Source: Streptomyces fradiae ATCC 10745 = DSM 40063
GTDB taxonomy: Bacteria > Actinomycetota > Actinomycetes > Streptomycetales > Streptomycetaceae
NCBI RefSeq assembly: GCF_008704425.1
Contig: NZ_CP023696.1
Location: forward strand, 1,784,501 to 1,848,500
Length of the DNA stretch: 64,000 nt
Direction: 5' to 3'
Positions 47,279-55,165 of the stretch are shown here, piece after piece. The translations under genes were made by a program, and so were the position numbers. Within the stretch, counting starts at the first letter, position 1. The number at the start of each line of letters is the position of its first letter. Below the pieces are notes generated by a model, which saw only the letters and a program-made list of their open reading frames with translations, was not told the DNA's origin and did not search any database.

Positions 47279-47836
47279 GTGACGACGAGCAGCACCAGCG
47301 ACGACTCCGCGATGTCCCCCGAGCCCGAGTCGCAACCGCCCACACGCGGTGGGCGGAGAAGGCGCAACAGCGCGACGAAACTGGCCTACGCCGTGGCCAT
47401 CGTCAGCGCCGTGGCAGCTGCCTTTGTGACCCCTCTCGGAGATCACCTGATGAAGGGATTCCTCGACGAGCCGACCTGTCCGGGTGAAGCCTGCGAGGGA
47501 AAGAACCCGCAGAATCAGGGATGCGGCGAAGACGCGCGCACCCACAAGCCCGCCGTCGGCAACCCCGCCCTTCTCCAGCTCCGCTACAGCGAGGACTGCC
47601 AGGCGGTATGGGCGCGCGTCGAGCGCGGGAGCCCAGGGGATCTGGTCACGGCGGAGGTCACAGGGGGAGCCAAGCGCGCTGCCCAGATCGAATACGGAGA
47701 CGACCAGTTCACCAGCATGGTGAGCGTGGGTGACGGCGAGTTCCAGGTCACCGCCTGTGCGGTACCCAAGGCCGGTGGTGAGAGCACCTACGAGCGCTAC
47801 TGCATCCACGCAACCGAGGCGACGGCGTGGCGGTGA
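47279..47836 (+). CDS. DUF2690 membrane-anchored protein
   Basis: Protein of 185 residues: a polar cytoplasmic N-terminus, one membrane helix (LAYAVAIVSAVAAAFVTPLG, about 35-54), then an extracytoplasmic DUF2690 domain with the usual cysteine pattern (CPGEACEGKNPQNQGCGEDA, LQLRYSEDCQAVWARV, YCIHATE). In many Streptomyces proteins this domain is fused to an XRE HTH; here it stands alone. GTG 47279 is chosen; the frame stays open upstream to 47171, where a Pro/Met-rich extension looks unlikely. Confidence 0.8.
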   Translation: MTTSSTSDDSAMSPEPESQPPTRGGRRRRNSATKLAYAVAIVSAVAAAFVTPLGDHLMKGFLDEPTCPGEACEGKNPQNQGCGEDARTHKPAVGNPALLQLRYSEDCQAVWARVERGSPGDLVTAEVTGGAKRAAQIEYGDDQFTSMVSVGDGEFQVTACAVPKAGGESTYERYCIHATEATAWR

Positions 47837-48083
47837 CCTGGGAAGCGCGTCATCAGGACCGGGTGCGCGGCCTGAGATGACACCCCCAGGTGACCCGCGG
47901 CCGCCGCTGAATTCCGCGGGCACCGCCGCCAGTCGACCGCGCCCGTGGGACGCCCGCTCGCCGCCCGCGTGCGGTACCGGCCGCGGGCCCGTACCAGGAT
48001 CGAGCGCTTGGCGCCGGCGGCGGTACCGACGGCCCCCGAGGCCCATCCTCGGGGCGGGCCCGTCCCACGGCCGGGCGGCGGGC

Positions 48084-48758
48084 TCAGTGGAGCCGGTGCA
48101 CGGCCTTGGCCGTCGTGCCCTTGAAGGCGGTCACCGGCGCGTCCGTCAGATCGCCCATCCGCGCCCACTGCACGAACGTCACGGTGCGCCCGTCGCGGCC
48201 GACGCCGATCAGGTGCGCGCCCGGCTCGGAATCCGGCACGGAGGTGTGCACCCCGTACACGTGCGCCCCGTCCCCGGCGGCGACGCGCCCGTAGTCGGCC
48301 CAGGAGGCGGTGCCGCCCGGCGTGGCGCGCAGCCAGTCGGCGGCGCAGCCGGCGGCGGCCCGCTCCCCGGCGGCGGCGAGCCGGCGGGCGGCACCGGTGC
48401 TGGGCGCGGTCACGGAGACCTGCACCGCCCAGGTGTCCAGGTCGGTGTTGAACGCCCGGTGCCAGGTCGCGCCGCCCTTGGCCGGCAGGACGCCCTCCAG
48501 GCAGAACGGCGTCCACTCCGGCATGCCCGCCGTGACGGGCCCCGCCGTCCAGGAGGTGCCGGGGGCGGGCGGCAGGTCGGCGGCGCCGAGGAAGCCGGGC
48601 GCGGTGGCCTTGGCGGCCGCCACGACATGGGCGGTGACGGCGGGCGCGGGGCCGGGCGTGGCCTGGGCGGCGCCCGCGAGGGGGACGAGGAGGGCCGCGG
48701 TGGCGGCGGCGCCCACGAGGGCGGCGACGCGGCGGGTGGTGCGGTTGCTGAGGTCCAT
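48084..48758 (-). CDS. Secreted protein of unknown function
   Basis: Protein of 224 residues with a signal peptide (about 1-33, VAALVGAAATAALLVPLAGAAQA). The mature part has two cysteines (TPFCLEG and AAGCAADWL), probably a disulfide, and an alpha/beta pattern (GVHTSVPDSEPGAHLIGVGRDG, TVTFVQWARMGDLTDAP) that recalls extracytoplasmic PknH-like sensor domains; this is only a suggestion. No lipobox. The 247 bp between its stop and the DUF2690 gene contain no gene. ATG 48758. Confidence 0.72.
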   Translation of the reverse strand: MDLSNRTTRRVAALVGAAATAALLVPLAGAAQATPGPAPAVTAHVVAAAKATAPGFLGAADLPPAPGTSWTAGPVTAGMPEWTPFCLEGVLPAKGGATWHRAFNTDLDTWAVQVSVTAPSTGAARRLAAAGERAAAGCAADWLRATPGGTASWADYGRVAAGDGAHVYGVHTSVPDSEPGAHLIGVGRDGRTVTFVQWARMGDLTDAPVTAFKGTTAKAVHRLH

Positions 48759-48955
48759 GTGGGTACGCCCCGTTTCGTTGAGTCGGTGCGGTCAGCGTCG
48801 GCGGGCCGGTGGCGGTGCGGCAAGGGGCGGGCGGGCGAACGGGACGGCGGGACGGGGCGCGTACGCTGGCCTGGGGAAACGTCACCCGCCCGGGACGGTG
48901 GGCGGGACGGCGCGGGACGGCGCCGGACGCGTGGGACGCCAAGGGGGCGGCGGGG

Positions 48956-50185
48956 TTGGCGGAGGTGGACGAGGTCGCGGTGCTGGCGGCGCACCTGCGG
49001 GACCTGAAGGACCGTACGGGGCTCAGCTACACGGCGCTGGCGGCCAGACTGCACGTGAGCCGGTCCACGCTGCACCGCTACTGCCTGGGCGAGACGGTCC
49101 CGCCGGACCACGCCCTGGTGGCCAACCTCGCCCGGCTGGCGAGCGCCCCGCGCGAGGAGCTGCTGGAGCTGCACCGCGAGTGGATCCTGGCGGACACGCG
49201 CCGCGACGGCCGTCCGCAGCCCCCCACGGCGACGACCCCGGCCCCCACCCCGGCAACCCCCACCCCAACCCCCACTCCCGCTCCGACCCCCCACGAAGAC
49301 ACCGCACCGCCCACCCCACCCACCCCACCCCACACGCCCCCTCCATCGGACTCCGGGCAGCCACCCTCCCCAGCCCCGACCCACCCCCGCAGGCGGCGCA
49401 CCGGGGCGGCGGTCGCGGCGGTGGCGGCCCTGGTACTGGGCGGGGGCGCGGTCGCGGCGAAACTGGCGTACGAACCGGCCACCACGCCCCCCACCACCGC
49501 CCCGGCCGCCCCTGCCACCGTCACCACCCCCCGGACCCCCCGCACCCCCACCGCTCCCGAAGCCCGCCCCGGCGCCCCCCTCACCTGGACGGCCGACTCG
49601 CACGTGTGGGCCCACGAGTGCGACCACCGCTACCTGGTGGACCGCCCGCCGCACACGGTGCCGGCGCCACCGGTGCAGCAGGACGCGCAGCGGTGGGCGC
49701 GGTCGCTGGGCGCGGTGCACGGCGGTACGACGATCGTGCGGGCGACGCTCAGCGCGGCCCGGCAGGACGCGACCGCGGTCGTGGAGCGCCTCACCGTGCG
49801 CGTGGTGGAGCGCCGAACGCCGCCGGGGTGGCCCGCGTACGCGATGAGCAGCGGTTGCGGAGGGATGCTGTCCCCCGCGTTCCACGCCGTGGACCTGGAC
49901 GCGCCGCGCCCGCTGGTGCGGCCCGTCGAGGGCTTCGACGGGGAGCGCCCGCTGCCGGCGACGCGGCTGCCGTACCGGGTGCGGGCCGGCGACCCGCTGG
50001 TGGTGCGGGTCGAGGCGACGGCGGTGCGGTGCGACTGCGCGTGGGTGCTGGAGGCGGAGTGGTCCAGCGGGGAGCGGCGCGGCACGGTCCGGATCGACGA
50101 CGGGGGTCGCCCGTTCCGTACGAGCGGCGTCGCCGCGGGGCGGGAGTACGCGTACGACGACGGTGCGAAGGCGTGGCGTGGCTGA
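48956..50185 (+). CDS. Membrane-anchored HTH regulator with extracytoplasmic domain
   Basis: About 409 residues. N-terminal HTH (LAAHLRDLKDRTGLSYTALA, RLHVSRSTLHRYCLGETVPP), a long Pro/Thr-rich linker made of short PTPTPTP-like repeats, one membrane helix (AAVAAVAALVLGGGAVAAKL, about 155-174), another Pro/Thr linker and an outer domain with cysteines (HECDHRYL, SSGCGGM, VRCDCAW). This layout suggests a one-piece sensor and regulator. The start is uncertain: TTG 48956 has AGGGGG at 5 nt, while GTG 48965 is also possible. Divergent from the secreted protein at 48758. Confidence 0.8.
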   Translation: MAEVDEVAVLAAHLRDLKDRTGLSYTALAARLHVSRSTLHRYCLGETVPPDHALVANLARLASAPREELLELHREWILADTRRDGRPQPPTATTPAPTPATPTPTPTPAPTPHEDTAPPTPPTPPHTPPPSDSGQPPSPAPTHPRRRRTGAAVAAVAALVLGGGAVAAKLAYEPATTPPTTAPAAPATVTTPRTPRTPTAPEARPGAPLTWTADSHVWAHECDHRYLVDRPPHTVPAPPVQQDAQRWARSLGAVHGGTTIVRATLSAARQDATAVVERLTVRVVERRTPPGWPAYAMSSGCGGMLSPAFHAVDLDAPRPLVRPVEGFDGERPLPATRLPYRVRAGDPLVVRVEATAVRCDCAWVLEAEWSSGERRGTVRIDDGGRPFRTSGVAAGREYAYDDGAKAWRG

Positions 50186-50327
50186 AACGCCGTGATTTCA
50201 CTCGTCCTTGGCAACTGCACGCCGCGCCGAGTGACCACGCTCCGTACCGGGCAACCAACTGTCAGGTGCCCGCACGGCGTCCGCTCCGCGCCCCGCCCGA
50301 GGCACCCCACGCCCCGAGGAGGAACGC

Positions 50328-51266
50328 ATGGCCTGGTATCCGGGGGCTACGCGCATGGAGCTGCAGCCGGAATCCGACGCCCAACCGGCGATCCGGCCCA
50401 CGCAGTTCATCCTGCACAGCATCGCCGCCCCGTGGACCGCGCGCCGGATGTACGAGTACTGGCGCGACTCATCGAGCCTGGAGTCGCACTTCGGACTCGG
50501 ATTCGAGGGCGATCTCGCCCAGTACATCGGCACGGAGACGCGCGCCGACGCCAACTACAAGGCGAACAGGCGGCCAGACGGCACCGGCGCGGTCTCCATC
50601 GAGACGGCGTCCAACCTGAAGCACACCGACCCGTGGACGGACCGGCAGATCGAGCAGCTCATCGAGCTGGGGGTGTGGCTGCACCAGCACCACGGCCTGC
50701 CGCTGCGGATCTGCCGCACCCACGACGACCCCGGGTACGGCTACCACCGACTGCACTCCGCCTGGTCGTCGGGCGGCACCGCCTGCCCGGGGGACGCCCG
50801 CGTGAAGCAGTTCCGCGAGATCGTGTTCCCCGGCATCGTCAACCGGGCCAACGGCCAGACCGCACCCGCACCCGTGGAGGACGACCCAGTGCCGAACATG
50901 CTGAACGAGGCCAACACCGCCGACATGGAACTGCAGTCCGGCAACTGGGCGGGACTGTCGTTCCGCACCGCGATACTGCTGGTCGGCCCGGTCCGCCACC
51001 ACACGGTCGTCCACCTGCAGTTCGGTGACGACACCCCGTCCGACACGGTGATCGAGGGCTGCTTCTACACGACGGACAAGAACGGCGGGGACCGCTCCCT
51101 GTACCTGCCGATCCGCGCGTACGGGCCGGGCGGGCACCAGTTCACGTCCTCGGCCGACGTGGGGGCGGGCCGCCATCTGCGGTTCATGGTCCGCGCGAGG
51201 ACCACCGACCACCGGTCGGTCCGGCTGCTGCACCGGGCGGTGACGGGCCCGTTCTGGAAGCTGTGA
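50328..51266 (+). CDS. N-acetylmuramoyl-L-alanine amidase (endolysin-like, Amidase_2/PGRP)
   Basis: Protein of 312 residues. Residues 1-185 are an Amidase_2 domain: RPTQFILHSIAAPWTARRM (zinc His), ESHFGLGFEGDLAQYIGTE, YHRLHSAWSSGGTACPGDAR (zinc His and Cys). This half is nearly the same as the prophage endolysin at 60478-61335. Residues 190-312 differ and form a beta-rich domain (LQSGNWAGLSFRTAILLVGP, VIEGCFYTTDKNGGD) that may bind walls. No signal peptide, as in phage lysins. It lies outside the att-defined prophage with no holin nearby. ATG 50328 follows GAGGAGG. Confidence 0.9.
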   Translation: MAWYPGATRMELQPESDAQPAIRPTQFILHSIAAPWTARRMYEYWRDSSSLESHFGLGFEGDLAQYIGTETRADANYKANRRPDGTGAVSIETASNLKHTDPWTDRQIEQLIELGVWLHQHHGLPLRICRTHDDPGYGYHRLHSAWSSGGTACPGDARVKQFREIVFPGIVNRANGQTAPAPVEDDPVPNMLNEANTADMELQSGNWAGLSFRTAILLVGPVRHHTVVHLQFGDDTPSDTVIEGCFYTTDKNGGDRSLYLPIRAYGPGGHQFTSSADVGAGRHLRFMVRARTTDHRSVRLLHRAVTGPFWKL

Positions 51267-51334
51267 CGGGCGGCCGCGGCGGGCGCCCGGCAATTCGATT
51301 GCGGGGCGGACGCGGCGGCTGCGAGGCTGCCGGC

Positions 51335-51613
51335 ATGTCCGAGCACCGTACGTCGCACGACGTGTCCGCCCTCTTCGACGGCGAGGGCCGCCTCACCGCC
51401 ATCCCGCGCAAGGCGGCCCGCCGCGAGCAGCTCCTGTCCCACCTGGCCCGGACCCTGTTCGAACCGGGCCGCGCGTACACGGAGCGGGAGGTCAACGAGG
51501 CGCTGCGCGGCGTCCACGACGACTGCCCGGCGCTGCGCCGCTACCTGGTCACGTCCGGTCACATGACCCGTACCAGGGACGGCAGCGCCTACCACCGCGC
51601 CTGCGCCGCCTGA
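51335..51613 (+). CDS. DUF2087 domain protein
   Basis: A 92-residue protein of the DUF2087 family (FDGEGRLTAIPRKAARREQL, FEPGRAYTEREVNEALRGVH, LRRYLVTSGHMTRTRDGSAY). These are small winged-helix-like proteins often fused to ArsR or GNAT domains; alone, the function is unknown. ATG 51335 starts the conserved part. Single gene. Confidence 0.88.
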   Translation: MSEHRTSHDVSALFDGEGRLTAIPRKAARREQLLSHLARTLFEPGRAYTEREVNEALRGVHDDCPALRRYLVTSGHMTRTRDGSAYHRACAA

Positions 51614-51694
51614 TCCCGCCCCGCACCGGGGCCCGGGGGCGGCGCTCCGTCCCGGCGCGCACGACGCGCCGGGACGGACGTCCGTATCCGGCCC

Positions 51695-51973
51695 CTACCC
51701 GGCCCGCCGCTCGGTCTCCCGGTAGATCTCGCGCTCCCCGGTGGTCAGGGTGCCGTCGTGCTGCTCGTAGTGGGAGAGCGCCAGGCCGAGGCCGAAGAGG
51801 GTGGGCGCCCATTCGCCGACGAAGATGCCCCACCGGTCGGCGCGGTCGAGCCCGGCTCCCGGCTCCGCTCTGAGGGACGTGGCCCAGGCTGCGATGGACA
51901 GGCCGATGGACAGGAGGGCCGCGGTGTACGCGTGTTCGCTGCGCAGGCCCTTCTCGTGGAGCTTCTGGATCAT
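51695..51973 (-). CDS. Small membrane protein
   Basis: A 92-residue protein with two hydrophobic segments (YTAALLSIGLSIAAWATSL and WAPTLFGLGLALSHYEQ). Both ends face the cytoplasm by charge. ATG 51973 has AGGGAG upstream. I do not recognise the family. Confidence 0.68.
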   Translation of the reverse strand: MIQKLHEKGLRSEHAYTAALLSIGLSIAAWATSLRAEPGAGLDRADRWGIFVGEWAPTLFGLGLALSHYEQHDGTLTTGEREIYRETERRAG

Positions 51974-52034
51974 CGTGGATCTCCCTGGTGTCCGGGGACA
52001 AGCACTTCCACGAGTGTCACGCCCCCGACGGCCC

Positions 52035-52135
52035 CCCGCATCCGGAGCGGGTCCGGAGCGGGTCGGGCCCCGGTCCGGAGCGGGACCGGCCCCGATCCGG
52101 CGCCGGTCCGGCCCCGATCCGGCCCCGGGAGATCG
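52035..52135. repeat. Degenerate CCGGAGCGGGT / CCCCGATCCGG repeats
   Basis: Short direct repeats based on CCGGAGCGGGT (three copies, 52040-52092) and CCCCGATCCGGCGCCGGTCCGG-like units (two copies, 52098-52131) fill the gap between two minus-strand genes. Non-coding, 219 bp in all. Confidence 0.6.
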
Positions 52136-52192
52136 CCCCGGACGGGTCGTGGGACATCGGGCACGCCCGGCAGGCGGGCAGGACCGCCCCGG

Positions 52193-52891
52193 CTACGGCC
52201 GCCCGGCGACCGGCAGGGCCCGCACCCACGTGCGGTCGCCGGTCAGGTACGCGTCGACGGCGAGCCCGGCCTCGCCCAGGGCGAGTTCGAAGGCTCCGGC
52301 GGTCAGGGGGCGCGACAGGAACGTCTGGGTCCACCGGGCGTCGGGGAAGACGTACTCGACGTGGACGGACCGCACGCCGGGGCCCACCGGGTCGGAGGAC
52401 AGCACCCGCACGAAGCCGTCGCCGGCCCTCCGCTCCCGCGGCAGACCCTCGTGCCGGCCCTCGTCCTCCCGCTGGATCAGTACGCATCCGCCGTCCGCGA
52501 CATGCCGCCGGCAGGTCCGCAGCAGCCCCCGCCGCACCTCGGGATCGCCGGCGTGCACGAGGAACGACCCCAGCAGCACCACGTCGAAACGCTCGTCGAG
52601 CTCCAGCTCCTCGATGGCACTGCGCACGGTCCGGGCGCCACGGACGCGCTCCAGCATGCGGGGTGACTCGTCGACGGCGGTCACGGAGAAGCCCCGCTCC
52701 ACCAGCGGATGCGTCACACGGCCCGCGCCGCAGCCCAGTTCGAGGATCCGGGCCCCCGCGGGCACCGCCCGCTGGATGACGTCGGGCTCGTCGCCCACGG
52801 GCAGCCGCGCGTACAACTCGACCGCACACCCGTCCGGCGTGATCGCCCCCGGCCCGGTCCCGCCGTACCCCTCACGCGTCCATCCGTCCAT
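52193..52891 (-). CDS. Class I SAM-dependent methyltransferase
   Basis: Enzyme of 232 residues. Motif I ARILELGCGAGRVTHPL, post-I VTAVDESPRML, motif II ERFDVVLLGSFLVH and motif III HVADGGCVLIQRED. The C-terminus (LTAGAFELALGEAGL) is the usual last strand-helix unit. Acceptor unknown. ATG 52891 gives the natural N-terminus (DGWTREGYGG); no clear ribosome site, so it may be leaderless. Confidence 0.85.
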   Translation of the reverse strand: MDGWTREGYGGTGPGAITPDGCAVELYARLPVGDEPDVIQRAVPAGARILELGCGAGRVTHPLVERGFSVTAVDESPRMLERVRGARTVRSAIEELELDERFDVVLLGSFLVHAGDPEVRRGLLRTCRRHVADGGCVLIQREDEGRHEGLPRERRAGDGFVRVLSSDPVGPGVRSVHVEYVFPDARWTQTFLSRPLTAGAFELALGEAGLAVDAYLTGDRTWVRALPVAGRP

Positions 52892-53411
52892 ACCCCAGGG
52901 GAACACACCACGGACCGCGTGCGAAAGACCGCGCGCGTGGCCTCCACATGGACATCGATCACGGCATCCGCACAGCGCGGAGCCCCGTGCGCCGGCGCCG
53001 TGGCCGTTCGTCTTCTCGTGGCTCCTCGTCCGGTCGGGCGCGGCCGGAGCAGGTCGACCACGGGATATCGAGGCTCTTGGCAGGTCCACCCCGCACCTGG
53101 CTCCTCGTCCGCCGGGCTCCGCTCCCCACCGCTTCTGTTCGCAGCCGTTGGTGCCGGACGCTGATGCCGGTGCATCAGGGAGCGCAGGACACACGGTGCT
53201 GCGGCATGGAAACCACGGCGTACAGCAAGCTGACGAAGACGACCAGGCAGAACCGCCGACATCTGCTGTGTGAGTCCGTCCGGGAGCCTGCTTGCGTCTC
53301 CACTGCCGCCGGTCCCGTGAGGAGACGAGCACGCCTGCCGCTGTCCACCGCTGTTGATGTCGGCTGTGGATGTCAGTTCCTCGTCCACCTCACTACCGCC
53401 GCCGGGTGCTG
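52892..53411. other. Gap with partial att-like sequence
   Basis: 520 bp with no intact gene. GAACCGCCGACATCTGCT at 53250-53267 is identical to part of the tRNA-Val remnant at 54003-54020, and the match goes on with two mismatches to 53274. The region probably carries debris from earlier insertions. Confidence 0.55.
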
Positions 53412-53702
53412 TCACTCGTCGTCGCTGCGCTCCAGGACCAAGCCGACGGATCCGTCCTCCAGACCGTTGCTGTCTTCGAGGTGCAGGTGACTTCCATCCG
53501 GAACTCCATCGCAGGCCAACGCGAGAAGATGCCCGGCGAGCGTCCTGAGGCCCGCGGCGTTCGCCTCGATGACGACCTCTCCCCCGAGGTCTCGCACCTC
53601 GATGCGCGCGTCCGCCTCCCACGTGAAGGTTTGCGCGACGCCATCGGTCGCGGCCGTGACTCGGGTGCCCTCAGCGGGAGCGCTGCCGTATTCGGAGGTC
53701 AT
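53412..53702 (-). CDS. Imm32-like immunity protein
   Basis: A 96-residue acidic protein. The C-terminal half, VVIEANAAGLRTLAGHLLAL then GVPDGSHLHLEDSNGLEDGS, matches the pattern I know for Imm32-type immunity proteins of polymorphic toxin systems. No toxin gene is near, so it is an orphan. The start is ATG 53702, or ATG 53711 three codons up. An IS5-type remnant abuts its 5' end and may have replaced its promoter. Confidence 0.7.
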   Translation of the reverse strand: MTSEYGSAPAEGTRVTAATDGVAQTFTWEADARIEVRDLGGEVVIEANAAGLRTLAGHLLALACDGVPDGSHLHLEDSNGLEDGSVGLVLERSDDE

Positions 53703-53709
53703 GGCGAAC

Positions 53710-53895
53710 ATGATGCCGCTCAGGCGGATGGAGCCCCTGCTGCCGGGTGCTGACGGCCGTGGACGGCGTGGCGGGATCACCGGCAGGTGATCAACGGGGC
53801 GGAGTGGCGGTTGCGGACCGGTGCCGCGTGGCGTGACCTGCCGGAACGCTGTGGGCCGTGGCAGACGCTCTACGAGCGGTTCGCCCGTGGGGAGG
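53710..53895 (+). pseudogene. IS5-family transposase remnant, frameshifted
   Basis: N-terminal DUF4096-type fragment of an IS5-like transposase. One frame gives MPLRRMEPLLPGADGRGRR; after a frameshift near 53765-53770 a second gives WRDHRQVINGAEWRLRTGAA and WRDLPERCGPWQTLYERFARGE. Similarity stops near 53895, so the catalytic DDE part is gone. No terminal inverted repeats are seen. Confidence 0.8.
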
Positions 53896-53943
53896 CGCCA
53901 CGGCCGCAGGTGACCGGCGCCGTTGGTGTCAAAGCCGGATGTC

Positions 53944-53978
53944 AAAGGCCCCCGCAGCAATGTGCTGCGGGGGCCTTT
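53944..53978. terminator. Terminator of the original tRNA gene
   Basis: Perfect 16-bp inverted repeat AAAGGCCCCCGCAGCA (53944-53959) and TGCTGCGGGGGCCTTT (53963-53978) with a 3-nt loop and an A/T end on both sides. It lies 4 bp downstream of the CCA end of the minus-strand tRNA remnant, as expected for a tRNA terminator. Confidence 0.92.
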
Positions 53979-53982
53979 CCGC

Positions 53983-54032
53983 TGGTGGGCGCGGACGGTT
54001 TCGAACCGCCGACATCTGCTTTGTAAGAGCAG
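53983..54032 (-). pseudogene. 3' half of tRNA-Val(UAC), attachment site scar
   Basis: On the minus strand: anticodon arm CTGCT-CTTACAA-AGCAG (anticodon UAC), variable loop ATGTC, T-arm GGCGGTTCGAAACCGTC, acceptor strand CGCGCCC, A and CCA. The D-arm and the 5' acceptor strand (GGGCGCG expected near 54058) are missing. A half tRNA with its own terminator is what stays at one end when an element integrates into a tRNA gene, so this marks the left end of the inserted element. Confidence 0.82.
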
Positions 54033-54108
54033 CTTGACGACTTCTGGCGGTGCTGGTGACGGCGCTGTCCATGCTGTGACCTGCTGCGCGCCGCACCGTA
54101 CACGCTTG

Positions 54109-54138
54109 TTCACGTCACTTCACGTCGATTCACGTCGA
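54109..54138. repeat. Three TTCACGTC repeats at 10-bp spacing
   Basis: TTCACGTC recurs at 54109, 54119 and 54129, exactly one helical turn apart, 90 bp inside the element from the att core. Such phased repeats near an att site often bind integrase arms or an excisionase. Confidence 0.65.
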
Positions 54139-54208
54139 CTCGATGCGGGAGGCTGACTCCCATCTCGCTCCCACCCGCCCCCCGCATCCGTGCTGGTCAC
54201 GGCACGAC

Positions 54209-54242
54209 GACGCCCCGAGACGCGTCTGCATCCCGGGGCGTC
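54209..54242. terminator. Terminator-like hairpin
   Basis: GACGCCCCG (54209-54217) pairs with CGGGGCGTC (54234-54242); the loop contains the palindrome AGACGCGTCT. It lies in the non-coding stretch 54033-54493, where no gene is otherwise seen. Confidence 0.65.
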
Positions 54243-54493
54243 TGTGCCGGGGCTCGACGAGGGGGGCTAACCGCTCCGATCCCCGGCACGCTTGCTTGCG
54301 ACTGCCCGACTGCCCCGAGAGGGGGCGAGCACTCGCCGGTTCACCCGAAAGGGTGAACGCCTGTTCGATGGGTGGACAGTACAGCCACATGCTGCACCAG
54401 GCCAGGGGCCTGCATCGCCACCCCCACAGCTTGCCGCACATCGTGACCGTTTGGGTACTGACACAAGATCGACACGCACACAGCGTCAGCCTT

Positions 54494-54748
54494 GTGCCAA
54501 CCCGCCGCCACCCCTACCCCGACTGGGCCCTCGCCCGCCGCGCCCTGCTGGGCCATCGGATCGCCTCTCTTCGCCGCGCTGCCGGCCTCTCCCAGGACGA
54601 CCTGGCGACCGCCGCATACGTCGACCGGCGCAGCATCATGCGGTGGGAGAACGGCGTCCGCGACCCGCGATACCTCGACCTCGTGATGGTCGCGCACGCT
54701 CTCAACGTGGAGGTGGCGGAGCTGGTGGCGCCGGACGAACGCCGCTGA
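54494..54748 (+). CDS. XRE-family HTH regulator (possible phage repressor)
   Basis: Small regulator of about 84 residues with one HTH: HRIASLRRAAGLSQDDLATA, YVDRRSIMRWENGVRDPRY, then LDLVMVAHALNVEVAEL. The start is uncertain: GTG 54494 fits the size of such repressors; the frame is open to 54143. It is the first gene inside the element, facing the rest of it, a usual place for a lysogeny regulator, though actual function is unknown. Confidence 0.75.
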   Translation: MPTRRHPYPDWALARRALLGHRIASLRRAAGLSQDDLATAAYVDRRSIMRWENGVRDPRYLDLVMVAHALNVEVAELVAPDERR

Positions 54749-54794
54749 GGAGTGACCCGGCCGGAGCCCACGGGGGAAGGCCCCGGCCGGGAGA

Positions 54795-54992
54795 TCAACG
54801 GTGGCGCCGTTGCAGCCACGGGTCGCGGCGGCGGAGCGCGGCCGGCGCCCAGTAGCTGCCCGGCGAGTAGCAGCCCCGGTGGTAGTACACCGTCGGCGCG
54901 GCGCCGGACCCGCTGTCCGGGGTGTGCGAGTCGGCGGGCCCGTCGATGATGCGCTGGCACACCGCGCAGAACCGCGGCATCGGCGCGGTCAT
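54795..54992 (-). CDS. Small zinc-finger-like protein
   Basis: A 65-residue protein with CAVCQRIID and VYYHRGCYSPG, a possible C2HC zinc site. Last gene of a three-gene minus-strand unit; ATG 54992 overlaps the upstream stop (ATGA). Function unknown. Confidence 0.7.
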   Translation of the reverse strand: MTAPMPRFCAVCQRIIDGPADSHTPDSGSGAAPTVYYHRGCYSPGSYWAPAALRRRDPWLQRRHR

Positions 54993-55165
54993 CGGGTGGC
55001 CTGCTGGTGGCAGGGGCAGGAGCAGCGGATCGTGAACACCGGGCCGATCCGGGGCCGGCCGGGCAGCTGCACGTACACGTCCTGGGGGTGGCAGAACTCG
55101 TGCCCGCCCTCGCCGCAGTACGGGGAGCGGCCGGTGTCCCGGCCCGTCGCGGCCAGCGCGGTCAC
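54989..55165 (-). CDS. Small Cys/His-rich protein
   Basis: A 58-residue protein with YCGEGGHEFCHPQDVYV and FTIRCSCPCHQQ; the Cys/His pattern suggests metal binding. GTG 55165 overlaps the stop of the gene before it (GTGA), and its own stop overlaps the next start, so the three genes are coupled. Confidence 0.7.
   Translation of the reverse strand: MTALAATGRDTGRSPYCGEGGHEFCHPQDVYVQLPGRPRIGPVFTIRCSCPCHQQATR

Noticed and set aside
48310..50619. Very long plus-strand frame through the membrane-HTH gene region
   Set aside because: Arg/Pro/Gly-rich shadow frame; the neighbouring frame encodes HTH, membrane helix and outer domain.
53983..54060. Complete tRNA-Val gene
   Set aside because: No D-arm and no GGGCGCG 5' acceptor strand at the required distance, so it is only the 3' half.
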